Below are positions 37,719 to 55,450 of a DNA stretch of 64,000 bases, piece by piece. The position numbers were made by a program, and so were the translations under genes. The stretch is from Glandiceps talaboti (Eukaryota; Hemichordata; Enteropneusta; Spengelidae), in contig NC_135567.1 of the NCBI RefSeq assembly GCF_964340395.1, positions 13,601,091-13,665,090 of the forward strand, read 5' to 3'. The first letter of the stretch is position 1. Every line of letters starts with the position of its first letter. The notes beneath the pieces are model-generated. The model made no database searches, was not told the DNA's origin, and saw only the letters and a list, made by a program, of their open reading frames with translations.

Positions 37719-37961
37719 TTGAAATCGAAGCTATTTTTTCTTTTATTTAATTCCTTACACATTGTCAATGATTGGTAGCTTAGATTTTATCTCAGAGAGA
37801 TTTCATTTCGCTATTAATCATTAATAAAATGTTGGTGAAAAGTACATGTTTATATGTAACATGACAATTTGTCAGTTGATTGCATTTGTTATCATATATT
37901 GAGTCTTATAGTAACCATAATGTGGTTCAAAAGTGCTAAATCCACTGCAAACCGTCGTGTG

Positions 37962-37975
37962 TGTGTGTATGTATG

Positions 37976-38009
<34 letters not shown>

Positions 38010-38097
38010 TGCATGTTAGTATGTATGTATGTATGTATGTATGTATGTATGTATGTTAGTATGTATGTATGTATGTATGTATGTATGTATGTATATA
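37962..38097. repeat. (TATG)n microsatellite
   Basis: About 135 bases of TATG tetranucleotides with two GTTAG interruptions. Confidence 0.92.
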
Positions 38098-38139
38098 TCA
38101 AGTATCCGGCTAAGATAGTGGTAAACGGCAACATAATCC

Positions 38140-39440
38140 ATGATTGCTTCCCTCATTGCAAAGTTTTGGGCCGTAAACGGGCACAGCACATTGCAAAAAC
38201 CTAAAAGTATTAGAGTGAACGGTGGAATAACCTATAGTGTAAGAGAATTGCATACAATGGGTACAACTCGTGAATATTTTACTACCAATGCAACTAACCA
38301 GGGTGTTGCTGTGTCTGTTACTTCGAGTACTTGTAGCAATGAGGAATCTTTGAACGAGTTGAAGAAGCCGTTTAAGATGTATTCAACAAACCAATTAATC
38401 AGTTTCATACAACAGAGACGGGTGGATTACACATTTCAGAGCAACATGTTCAAAATAAAATGCCGAACGATGTAAAGAAATCACAGTTAGACGGACACGA
38501 TGATCTCACTTAGGAGAAGGTACTCAGGTTCGCGTTATTGGCCTTATTAGTAAACATACTAACAAACTGAAAACAACAGAGGTAATGAAGATTTTCGAGT
38601 CGAACGATTATATTTTTTTTACCGAAACTTGGACAACAGATATAATTATCGGATTTAGCTGTTAATGAATTTGAATATATCGTATTGAATAGACAAAGGA
38701 AACCAGGTGCCAAGCGTGGCTCTGGAGACCTTGTTTTATATTTCCGTTCAACTGTGGCAGATAAAACCAAATTTCTTAGGTCAGATGCCGATGATATTAT
38801 TTGGATTCGTATTCAAGATGGCAATAATTTTATGATTTATGCCTTTGTTATGTAATACCAACTGGTACCAGTAGAGAGCCGTTAGTTCAAAGATCAGTGT
38901 TTGATAGAATTATTGAAACAATGGAGGAGTTTAAGGCAAATTATGCTAATTGTATGTTTATCATTTGTGGGGACATGAATGCAAGATCGGGTAAAAGACC
39001 TGATTATGTACTCAATGATAGTCAGCTGTTTGTACCTGTACCTGACGTATACATTCCTGACGATTACATACCCAGAGTGTCTCAGGGTAAAGAAATTATC
39101 AATGTAAATGGTACCCTTTTGTTTGAGTTTAGCAAACAGAGTTCGCTTAGTATTGTTATTGGCAGGTGCGGCGACGAAAAGGGGATCGGCAAGTATACAT
39201 ATTATGCCCACAATGGTCAAAGTACTGTTGATTACGCGATCGTAAGTAGAGATGTATTTGATTGGTTTTATTGTTTTTTTTCCGTGGGAGACCCGAATAT
39301 TATTTCAAACCACTGTCTTGTTTCTTTTCCATTAGTATGCCTGTTAACCTAACTGTAAATGAGCCATCTCATGCTAGGTCCTGTAAAAGGACAAATGTAG
39401 ATTACATGTATAGCTTGAACCCAGAGTTAGCAGAGAGTTA
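38140..39440 (+). mobile_element. LINE remnant, endonuclease (EEP) domain
   Basis: Successive frames encode an apurinic-type endonuclease of a non-LTR retrotransposon. FESNDYIFFTETW is followed by EYIVLNRQRKPGAKRGSGDL and DDIIWIRIQDGNNFMIYAF. Next comes an intact frame, 38897-39352, with FIICGDMNARSG and STVDYAIVSRDVFDWF, the Asp/Asn and Asp-Tyr catalytic blocks. No reverse transcriptase follows; the satellite begins at about 39460. The preceding frame 38140-38475 is unassigned but may be the upstream part of the same element. Frameshifts and a stop separate the parts. Confidence 0.75.
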
Positions 39441-39461
39441 AAAGTTAGACACATATCACTA

Positions 39462-40200
39462 CTATGAGACACATAGTGAACACCAATTCCCACAATGATT
39501 CATTAACATACACACAGTTTACTATGATACATATAGTGAATACCAATTCCCACCTTAACCCATTAACTTACACATTCTACTATGATACACATAGTGAATA
39601 CCAATTCCCACCTTGACCCATTAACTTACACATTCTACTATGATACACATAGTGAATACCAATTCCTACCATGACCCATTAACTTACACATTCTACTATG
39701 ATACATATAGTGAACACCAATTCCCACCATGACCCATTGACATAAACATAGTCTACTATGATACACATAGTGAACACCAATTCCCACCATGACGATTTAA
39801 CATACACACAGTCTACTACGATACACATAGTAAACACACATTCCTGCCATGACCCATTAACAGTCTACTATGATACACATAGTGAAAACCATTTCCAACC
39901 ATGACACATTAACATACACACAGTCTACTATGATACACATAGTGAACACCAATTCCCACCATGACCCATTAACATACACATAGTCTACTATGATACACAT
40001 AGTGAACACCAATTCCTGCCATGACTCATTAGCATACACACAGTCTACTATGATACACATAGTGAACACCAATTTCCACCATGACCCATTAACATAAACA
40101 CAGTCTACTATGATACACATAGTGAACACCAATACCCACCATGACCCATTAACATACACAGTCTACCATGATACACACATGACCCATTGACATGAATACA
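39462..40200 (+). repeat. 60-bp satellite, about 12 units
   Basis: The longest array of the receptor-associated satellite, about twelve 60-base units with a few shortened ones, 570 bases 3' of receptor 3. Confidence 0.93.
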
Positions 40201-40766
40201 GACTGCTAACTATGATACACATAATGAACACATATATACATGTACACACACGATTAAATCAATACGCAGCATAACATTAAAGTTCTAGTTGTATATTTTA
40301 TCAAATCTTTACATTCCAGATCATTCAATATTAAAGTACTCAAGAACAGTATAGAAAGTAATAAGTGTACAGTACACAATTAAGTAAACTATACTATATT
40401 TTCCTGGGAAACGGCAAAGCACATGCTACCATACAAACTACGAAAAGTGTTTCTTAAAATGTATACCTATTTTTGTTTCCTGAAAAACACGTAACTGTAT
40501 TTAGATGTGTCTTTTATAAAAATAAAACATTCATTATATTACATTATACAACTTAATTGATACAACACAAACTATATTTTCCATGTAAAAGGCCAGAATT
40601 GGAAAATATGTCAATTGTCGCTGTAGCATTTTGATTATTATATTACCACATAGGCAAAAATGAAGCATTGAAATACTTGTGTATACTAATATGTTGGTGA
40701 TTTTAAAACCTGTCAATGTTAACTTCTTTGTTTTGTAATCCCTATTAGTAAGTTCTTATCATAATT
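40201..40766 (-). other. 3' UTR and flank of receptor 3
   Basis: Non-coding, sharing its block order with the 3' flanks of receptors 1 and 2 and with the orphan flank at 28866-29395. Confidence 0.6.
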
Positions 40767-43700
40767 TTATTTACGTTCCCAGACATTTAAATGAAATCCC
40801 GCCTTTTGTATTCTTGGACAACTTTTCTCAAAGAGTTCATTTCTTAGTCTGGGTTTGATCATGTCCCAGTGACTATCGTTTTCACTTTCTATAACGATGA
40901 CGTCACACAATGGGTAAATCGCGTTATAAACTTCGTTATAAGTCAACCTTGCATTCTTACTCTCGTCTTGGTTAACGTCGACTGTAAATTCTATTCTATT
41001 AAATGCGTCTTGATCTGCAACTATATCATCCGTAGCACATATTTTTACTTCACTGGTAACTCCTAATATGCTAATGGTCTCACTTCCCCTTAACATTGAA
41101 CATATTGCTGCTACTATTTCTTTCGTTACGAGCTCTGCCATTATAAACACTACACGTAATGATCGATTAGCCTTGATACTTGATAAAATTGATATCAAAT
41201 CATCATCATCACCACAGTGCTCAATCCATACAAACTGAAGACTTTTATTATGTACTATAGATTCATAGAACTCTTTACTCGCTTGTTTTCTGGTTTCTAT
41301 TTCATCTGAATTCAGCTCACTCTCATAACGCAATCTACGATTATTAAACCACTGTCTAGCGTCATCTACGCCTGCAAAATTGCCTTGTATATCCAAATTT
41401 AAGTGTAGTATCTTTATTGAATTATTCTGTCGTAGTATGTTTGTAAGAACTCTCCTTCTTTCAGCTAATAGGGCGTTGGTTGAGAATCTGATATTCAAAT
41501 ACTTTAAAGAGTTATGTCTAGCGATATGTTCTCCGATGCAGCTGAAGAATATTTCAGCCCCACGATCGCCATGTACGATTAAACTTTGCAGAGTTTCATT
41601 GAGATGAAATAAAGAATGATACTGCTGAGTATTTCTACGATATTCAGTAATATCAAACTGGTTACCAGTATCATACAGTGAAGTTTTGAAGGTATCAAGA
41701 CTGTTTAGTTTCGACATAAAATTTCCAATGAAGGTCATGACACTGAACATATCTTTCTTTGATTTAATCTGTATTCCTAAATTCTTTATAGGATTTGCTT
41801 CAAGGACAGCCGTCAGTTCATCATGTGAATCGTCTGGAACCTTCATTCGCAGTGATTCCAAATACTGCCCTTGTGCTAAGACTGCTAATGTCTGTTTTGG
41901 AACATTAACAGTTGAAAGGCGAAAATAACGCAATTTCAACTCACTATTCGTGTCAGCGTTTTGATTACAGTATCTAACCACATGGTTTAAACCTGAAGTA
42001 CAGGCATTACTGACAATAGATACGTAGTAACCTATGCGGATTTCATTATTATGAATTATGCTACTTGCAATTGTAAGGACAAATAATTCAGGATGTCCAG
42101 ATTCGTGTAGGCAACTAAGGGCTAGATGACTTAACTCCTCAAACGCCTGGCAGTCACTATATTTAATATCGTTAAGAACTTCAGCAAATATACTGAATAA
42201 CACGTCTCCATCCTTATCCAGAAGTCCGGCGACAAGCAGACAAGTATTTGTAAACTTGCTATTACGAATAAAGGCGCGGAGAAACTGTCTGTCATTTACC
42301 TGATTAGTTTGTACCAGATAGTAAGCTGCCATATATTCCTGGAATGATTTATGTACAAACACCCAGTATTTACCAGGTTGTAGTCTAGCACTGCTGTATT
42401 CCTGAGTTAATAGTCCTAATCTAAATAAAGCACTTTCCGTCCCTATTCCATACTTTTTAAAATCTAGCATCGCAAACCTAACTTTGTCGGTTGCTAAACC
42501 ATCATACGACATTTCACCTAGCTTTAACATTTCCTCCATATAATTTCGTGGTATTTCATTGCCTTCAGGTACAGGTAAGCTCTGCTTTTCACAGTGTCGT
42601 CGCAATATACTCATTACTAATTGAGCATATAAATCAGATAACTTACTTGGTAGCTCACCTTTGTTGTCTTTCCAGAGAAGGCAGAGTAAAACGGCGTTGA
42701 GTGGATTAATCGCGAGAGCAGCTATGTTTTCATTTTCGTTTATCTTCGTAGTAATTCCACGGGCTTCATCCGTATTAACAGACAATGCCTTATTCCTATC
42801 AGCACAAACATATTTCATTATGTATTCACTAATGTTCTCTTTACTAAATCCCCTTAAAATGAAATGCTTGTTTACACATTTCACGAAGGTGTTTACTTCC
42901 GTGCTTCTAGATGATATAATTACAGAGGATTTTGGCAATTTCTTCTTATTCATCAAACTTATAATTTCGCCTTTCAGAGATTGTTTAAGCTCGTCAGCTC
43001 CATCCAATACAATCAAAATTTTGTCTTGATTGTCACGAATATAATTACGAAGATCTGTTTCATTCACTCCTGATTCTTCAGGAAGTAATTGATCAAATAT
43101 AGCTTTAACTATGTCTGTACTATCTACCATTTGTCTTAACTCTAAAAGAATTAACAATTCAAATTTTTCTAACATTGGTTCTGTGTTCATGGCCCAATCT
43201 AGCGCCATCTTTCTACAGAATGTGCTTTTGCCGATCCCAGGTTCCCCCTCAACTAAAATTCTGCGATTTTGCTCGCTTGGTGTAAACTCTTTTCGAAAAT
43301 CTACACTCTTGTATTCATAGCCCTCTCTACTTCTTTTGGCTAATTCTAACTGTGTATATACATCGAGTAAAGGTAATTGAAAGCCAGCTTCATACCAGGG
43401 TACTGGATCGATGTACGTCATTTTCTCTTCATAATGGCGTTTTAACAAGTCTTTGCATTTCTTTGCAGTTTCAGCATACATTCCTAAAGGCAAAGTAGAA
43501 ATAAATCCACAATTATTTATAATACAAAGACGATTTCCAGGTTTATTTTAATCATAAAGACGACTTCTCCTCTAACACACATCGGTACATATGTATTCCT
43601 AAGTTTCCCTTTCTTCCTTTCACGTAGCGATGGCGCTAAATAAGACCTTGAGGCGCGTTTTACTCTACATGTTACATGCAATGTATATGTAAACATTCCC

Positions 43701-45095
43701 ATCATTTGGTTACTACATTTGTATATTTGACATTAAATCACCTGCATACATTTAAACTATCTTTGATCTGAGACCGAATGAGAGTTATGAAATTTTAGTT
43801 GCTACGTACATTTGTTGATTGAAATCAAATCTACATCGACCGAGAAACATATTTAAAAAGTGGCCATATGGATGAGAATTTGGTATTTATTTTGGATTTT
43901 TCTTTGATAAAACAGCTTCACTATGTTTTTCTACTTGAAAAATAATGTGAAATAACATATACCAAGTCCATGTTCACATCTCAATGAACGGCAAAACATT
44001 AAACAATGTGTAAAATGTTTGTTATTGTACGTACAATAACAAACTTTTTACACTTTTTGCATCTTTTTGCTATGTATTGTGTTATGAACATGGACTTGGT
44101 ATATGTTCTTTATCATTATTTTTTCAAGTAGAAAAACATAGTGAAGCTGTTTTATCAAATAAAAATCCAAAATAAATACCAAATTCTCATCCATATGGCC
44201 ACTTTAAATTAAAATCAGGAAGTAAGGGTATTGCTTTACAAGTACTGAGTTGCAAATTAATACAGACATTAGGAATTGTTTTCTTTATCCTCCAGTCTCC
44301 AAAAGTATTTCTTCCTGTAAATGCGTTTCCTACATAAACTGCCACAGTTTTATAGTGTAGCAACAAATGTTTAATTTAATAGATCACGTTATGACACCCC
44401 CCCCCCACTCCCCTAAATATATAATCTCCCGATTATGCAATTCCCATGTAAAACAACTTGCTCAAACAGTCATTAAATATATTTTCATGAATAAAGGCTG
44501 TTCGGAACAAGCCATTTCATTATAGCATACCACAGCGATTTTTAGTGTTATTTCCGGTAAGTCGCGTAGCCTATGCGTATTAATCTTTGACCTTCTTCAA
44601 TAGCTATGTTCTGGGCTAGACGCAAACATAACGTAAACACCATTGTTCACAGTGTTCGACAGTCTTCGGAAAGAAGGATATACAAGTAGTTTATGGTTTC
44701 AAGATGAGCGTGTAGGTACAGGTATTATAAGGAGCCCCAATCACATCCACTGTAGTTTAAGGTTATACTATTAACAAAAGTATCCATTGTATACCTGAAA
44801 TACGAGTGTGTCTGGACTCCGTCATCGACTTGTTGACAAAGGAACGCAAATCTTGTCGTCCTATTGAGTTGAATACCTCACCTAACAGGTCAAGGTTGAT
44901 TTCAGAGATATGGCCTCTTTCTTGGAGTAGAGTGAATAGTTCCAGAGCATTAGTCACGTGTTCCGAATCTCTCTTATTAAGCTGCTTTGGTGTTAACAAA
45001 TGCTTTATTCGGTCCACTTCATCTGTCTTTAACTCTCCGTCCAGTTCATTGAACAGTATCTTTATCCACGGAATTGTTGTATCACCAACCGCCAT
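40767..45095 (-). CDS. DED-NACHT receptor 3
   Basis: Minus-strand exons 45095-44795 and 43483-40767 join to 1005 codons plus stop, with the same phase-1 junction (TCAG|GTATAC, CTTTAG|GAATG). The DED (about 1-100) is the most diverged of the three (MAVGDTTIPWIKILFNELDG) but keeps the RxDL motif as RQDL. The NACHT part is close to receptors 1 and 2: Walker A GEPGIGKST, Walker B LIVLDGADE, HKSFQEYMAAYYL. The C-terminal 500 residues differ mainly by substitution and small indels. The intron holds a palindromic mini-element (43859-44203) where receptors 1 and 2 have trinucleotide arrays. The DED exon diverging more than the NACHT exon suggests exchange of the second exon between copies. Function inferred as for the other copies. 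Confidence 0.88.
43859..44203. mobile_element. Palindromic mini-element, copy B
   Basis: A near-complete inverted repeat of about 345 bp. The ends are AGTGGCCATATGGATGAGAA and its complement, with a perfect core palindrome GTTATTGTACGTACAATAAC at 44021-44040. It lies in the intron of receptor 3. The right end is followed by TTAA. Confidence 0.85.
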
Positions 45096-45785
45096 TTTTG
45101 GTTCTCTATCGACACATCCAAGTCTACAGCCTAGGCAATTCTACTCCGAGGTTATAGCAGACAGAGATATACTCAATTACTGGTGACGGTGTAATAAGAC
45201 TGTCCAGCCTTCTATATCGCCATGGAAACTTGTTTAAACCAGTGATTGTACTGAAGAAGTAACCACAGTGTGATACAAACAGTACACCAATTAACAATGG
45301 ATCTCTGTCACGCAACTGAGCTGAAGGTGACCCAGGGTCACACCTAACTGCGTCAGACTACATATAAAGAATGAGTGAACGTGGAGGAATGTAAATCAAT
45401 AGTATGACCCACGACTTATACATTAGAAAGCTGATGGAATTCATAACTTATTCTAAAGACTAAATGAGAGGCTACTTATACAGATATGACATGATGACGC
45501 TCAGATGCACATACATTCAGAAATGTATATATATATATAATTAAATATATGGCGTTTCGATCTTCACTAGATGCCTCCTTGTATGTGTCCCTGTTACATT
45601 GCACCCTCATTTATTTCTTTATCTACATCTTTCGTTTTGTACTACATGTCTTGTTTACATGGTTCGAATTATAAATCCTTTTGGCTTGTGTCCGCCTAAT
45701 CTTTTCTGCACATCTTAGACCAGAATACCGAACACGGGTTATTTTGCATTTATGTAATGTCCTTGTTATTGCGATGTTTTGTATG

Positions 45786-45788
<3 letters not shown>

Positions 45789-45834
<46 letters not shown>

Positions 45835-45873
45835 TGTGTGTGTATGTATGTATGTATATGTGTGTGTGTGTGT
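45789..45873. repeat. (GT)n/(GTAT)n microsatellite
   Basis: GT run interrupted by TTTG and GTATGTAT. Confidence 0.92.
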
Positions 45874-46229
45874 GCTAACCATTTCATGATTCTTAGTTTT
45901 ATCATATTTACCCATACTGACAGTTCAAAACGAATTCCCTTCCATTTTAATCAGGAAAAGTCGACAAAAAAAAGGACGTGAGACTTTTATAGTTAATGGT
46001 TTCTTTGTTTTAATAGGTACCTCATATATACTCCATGTTCTACATTGTTTACAGAATTTAAGGCCTCCCAGTATATATCTTACATTTCTGTTATAGTTCA
46101 CACTCCACATAGTTTGTCTTCAGTCTCTTAACGTTATATTTCCTCGACTATAATGTTACAGTACAAATGAGAAACAATTACATTGGTGCCGTGCACAGTG
46201 GGGATGTAGAAGTAGTCAAGTTAATATAG
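45874..46229. other. No gene seen
   Basis: Unassigned intergenic sequence. Confidence 0.3.
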
Positions 46230-46560
46230 TATTTTTAGAGAGTGTGAACCAATATTGAATTCAGAAAATTATTGAACATGTATAGCGCCCTCTCCAGTCC
46301 AGCATACATGTCTCTCTAACACTAATTTACATAAATTGCCATATACACACTGTGTAGTGATTGGCTACGAAAAATATGACTGTGTGTGTAGAACCGTTTA
46401 CATGTCTTTACTAGGGTTTGTTTAGAGTGTATTAACGCTGTATACTTGGATAGTTATCGTCTTCATCTCCCATACATCCGGGTACTTTTTAGTGTGCACA
46501 GACTAGGTCATGATAACGTTCACACAGATACTGAGATAACAGTCTACACATTCGGATGGC
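46230..46560. repeat. Fragments of receptor flank
   Basis: 46240-46380 matches 10085-10215 (receptor 1 3' flank: GTATAGCGCCCTCTCCAGTC block), and 46390-46500 matches 3439-3560 (CTTTACTAGG, TTGGATAGTTATCG, CTCCCATACATCC). It is a join of two pieces that lie apart elsewhere and marks another edge of the receptor duplications. Confidence 0.6.
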
Positions 46561-46752
46561 GACGCATACAGCTTACACTTTCCTATTTTGTCACGCAATA
46601 AATAACCGACACAACAATGCCCTGTTGGTTTAGAAGCCTGGTAGGGCTGAATAACAAGATGTATCTTATAGTTTAGTTCATAATAAAGACCTGTATAAAA
46701 TTCGTGTTTTTTTTTTAATGTTTACCATTCCTTTGGACGGTTATGCCCTCCT

Positions 46753-47010
46753 AATAGGGAACTTGCAAACTCGCCATGTTGAATGTTGCATCATGGGAAA
46801 TGTGATAATAAATGCTAATCAATTAGTAGTGTAAACAATATTGATACATTGTTGTTTGTTGTAACCACACATAATCAATTCATAGTCATCCTGACCATTG
46901 TGGGAGGTTTATTTTATCGGTAACTCCAGGTTAGGTATTACGATAACCACAGAAAATCCCATAGTACTTTGCGTCTGAGCATGCCCAGTCTGGATTGCAA
47001 GTTCCCTATT
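46753..47010. mobile_element. Small TIR element, 258 bp
   Basis: Perfect 16-base terminal inverted repeats AATAGGGAACTTGCAA and its complement, with no coding content. Part of its left half recurs at 47193-47261 (ACTTGCAAACCCGCCATG, then ATTATGGGAAATGTAATAAT). Confidence 0.75.
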
Positions 47011-47192
47011 GTTACTGTGCTATTACTACTACAGCAATGATGACTTATTTTCGAATACTCTCGCCAACTCTTTTTCTCCATAATGAATTGCTCAATTTTT
47101 GCATAAACTATTTTGGACAGGGTCCGGTCTCTTGCATTTCAGGGTGGATCTATGGTTTCACTTGAACTACAAAGGTCAATACAACTTAATGC

Positions 47193-47261
47193 AACTTGCA
47201 AACCCGCCATGTTTGAATGTTGCATTATGGGAAATGTAATAATAAATACTAATTGAATTGC
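47193..47261. mobile_element. Partial copy of the 46.75-kb TIR element
   Basis: About 70 bases match the left half of the element at 46764-46830 with several differences. The ends are missing. Confidence 0.6.
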
Positions 47262-47389
47262 ATCAAACAACCAGTGAACGGTAACTTGAACCGGGCTGTA
47301 TGTTTTGCCTTCGAAGTCGTGCGCAGGTGTGTCCATGACCTTGATGTTTGTGTCATCCTATCATGTCTGAAGTGAGTGTATTATGTTAG

Positions 47390-47870
47390 TCGGGAGGGGG
47401 CGCGCTACAGGCTGTCGGGTCAGTTATCTCCAAATAAACGTCCCTTATTTGAAGTTTGTCTAGTTTTACGTTGCACCCTAGTTTTCTGGCTAGACGTTCG
47501 GGCTTTCTTTCGATACTATAAGCGAACGAAGTTCGCCTTGAGGGCTTGCCCGAACATCCTCGATAGCGATGTTCGGTCGTGTGTCGTATTGTATCGGAAG
47601 AACATCCGAGGTCTAGCAGATAGACTAGTTTCACCCATGCCTCTAGGATATTGTGTTCTCGTCGTCCACCATATAACATATCTCACACCTCAACCCAATC
47701 TGATTAAAATCCAATGTAGTGAAAGCGGCTAGATGTCTTTATTCACCTCTATTTCCATCGTGTTGTGTCGTTTGTTTTGTTCCGGGTGGTCGCCGCCTTT
47801 AGAGGTAAATAAAGGCATCTAGCCGCTTTCACCACATCAGATTTTAACCAGATTGACCTCGACTATTGAA
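47390..47870. repeat. G+C-rich foldback region
   Basis: Several hairpins follow one another: GCGAACGAAGTTCGC (47521-47535), CCGAACATC...GATGTTCGG (about 47548-47575), and a long stem 47698-47751 pairing with 47799-47855 (GGCTAGATGYCTTTATT and complement). The composition differs from the AT-rich surroundings. Frames here are not supported as genes; it is probably a mobile foldback element. Confidence 0.5.
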
Positions 47871-47997
47871 AGGTAATAAATTATTAATCTCTCCCCATCA
47901 GTTTGATTCAAAAACGAACTATATTTACAAGGACATCAAGGAATTCGAATTACTTTGCAAAAGGCGATTTATGTGCCAGAGTGTAGAAAATACCAGC

Positions 47998-48354
47998 TTA
48001 ACGTAAACCCCAATTGAATGAAAATGTAATATGAGGTGCGTACGTATTGTTCCACGGTAAATCATCCCTCATGCCCTCTTGAGGTATAAATGTTTTCATC
48101 GAAGTATACGTTCTGTATCCATGGAAACGCCATTGATAACTAGTGACCGTACCCACCAACAAAATGGTATCGTCTGCTATTATAATAAGTGTGTTTCCAC
48201 TGCCTTTCACTGATAGATCGTCTTACATTACGATTGGTTGTCCCCACATTTATATTTCACTCTCTGCCGTGCAAAGGTGAAGCAACACACGCCTCGTCAA
48301 AAATTCAGTTTTTAGACGTTTTAACCTGGTAAAGCAGCGTCGTAAAAGAACATC
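47998..48354 (+). promoter_or_regulatory. Promoter/5' UTR region of secreted-protein gene
   Basis: The stretch before the ATG at 48355 has a clear diverged copy at 59370-59713 before an identical mini-exon (shared blocks AAATGGTATCGTCTG, CACTCTC and GAACATCATGTTGAG). Conservation of both copies suggests it holds the promoter and 5' UTR. No individual element is called. Confidence 0.45.
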
Positions 48355-53273
<4,919 letters not shown>

Positions 53274-53349
53274 AAGTAGAAAGGTAAAGCAATTTGATGT
53301 TCTACATAAACATATTTACAATCTAGGATGTTCATATATCTATATAAAC

Positions 53350-54017
<668 letters not shown>

Positions 54018-54391
54018 GATATATATTATATAATTGGGTGTGTGTAATCATATATGCACTTTTCATAATTTAAATGTTAGTACGCAATACTATTCCGTCT
54101 CCAGTCTTTGTTTTAATTGTCTTCTCATTCCTTCCAGGTTTTGTACGTATAGGCGGGAAAACAAACCTCTCAAGTTTCTTTTTATACTTGGATTTCCATG
54201 GAAGATATTGGCATGGTTGATATAGATTGAAAGAAGGTTTTGTTCCTTTATTTGTTTTTATGAAGTAGTCTTTCCAATGTTGTGCTCTCCATTAGCACAC
54301 CTTAGAAAGAATGTTCTACGTTGCATCTTATATGAAGCACGCCCCCAACCCCGTAAATAAGATTCCTCAAAGCTTGTTAATCAATAAGCCG

Positions 54392-54610
54392 TTTTTCGTC
54401 TTGCGACAGATCTCACGAGATTCAACGAGAGCCATTGTATTCATAGCAACCACACGTGAGGGTGGTCAAGCTGAAAGAGTCAAATGCTTAGCAACACTAT
54501 TGTTCTCAACATTATAGCACATGGCCACGAGCTTGACAACGATCACGTTTGACAACCGCTGTTGCTAGGCATATTTGCATAATTTGTGAGATCTGCAACG
54601 AGACGTAAAA
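54392..54610. mobile_element. Small TIR element, ~219 bp
   Basis: The ends TTTTCGTCTTGCGACAGATC (then TCAC) and the complement of GTGAGATCTGCAACGAGACG (then TAAAA) pair with about three mismatches. There is no frame of note; the interior repeats GTTGCTAGGCAT-type text. Confidence 0.55.
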
Positions 54611-54724
54611 TCCTTTAATTTAAAGGTTTTTTAAGCCAAGACGTTACTTCTCGATCAGTGCCCAATGGGATGCGTTGTTGTGTTCACTGTGGATCCGGAG
54701 CAAGATCAATAAATTTCATAAAGA

Positions 54725-54925
54725 TGAAAAAAGTGTAAAAAGTTTGTACTTACAATAACAAATATTTTACACATTTTTTAAAAATGTTTTGCAATTTACT
54801 GAGTTGAAAGCAAGGACTTGGTATATGTTATTTCATGTTCTTTTTTCAAAACAAACCGTAAAGTTTTATCAATTAAAATTCAAACTAAATGATAATATCC
54901 ATCGATATGGCAACTCTAAAGTTTT
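54725..54925. mobile_element. Half copy of the palindromic mini-element
   Basis: The right half of the 37.4/43.9-kb family only: TACTTACAATAACAAATATTT, then TGCAATTTACTGAGTT, GACTTGGTATATGTTATTTC and CATCGATATGGCAACT. The left half is missing. Confidence 0.65.
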
Positions 54926-55006
54926 TTTAGGATAATGTTTGTTATCAAGGAATACAGAAGGCAAATGACTGATATCTGCACGATCGCGGAAAAAATGAGA
55001 TAATGT

Positions 55007-55450
55007 ATGCAAATGATATGCAAATTGAAGCCTTTATTGCCCAAAATAAGGCCTAAAAGGGTGGTTTTACTCAAAACTGTACTATTAGATGTAGCAGATG
55101 TATTTTATGACCAAAACCTATCAATTGGCAACTTCAAGTTGTGTTATTTGATAGATAACTGTACCTTTACATTTGAAAACTACAGGATTTTATTTGAGAG
55201 AAGTCCTATATTTTCTATTCTAGAGTCATGAGATACATCGAATTAAATATGGCCGCCTTTAGCTGAGCTAATACAAACAAAATTCACCCCTGGATGACAG
55301 CCATGTTGTGTTTATCGTTTTATTTAGTGAATGCCCCCGCTTTGAGCTGCAGTAGAAAATTGTCTATTCTTCTCAAGCAGACTTTCTTTTCTGTTGTCAT
55401 GACGATATGACATGATGCAAAGTGCATGTCTCTTCATTGGGGATTTGATA
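55007..55450. other. No gene seen
   Basis: An open frame of 74 codons (55007-55231) has no motif, start context or splice support. Confidence 0.3.
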
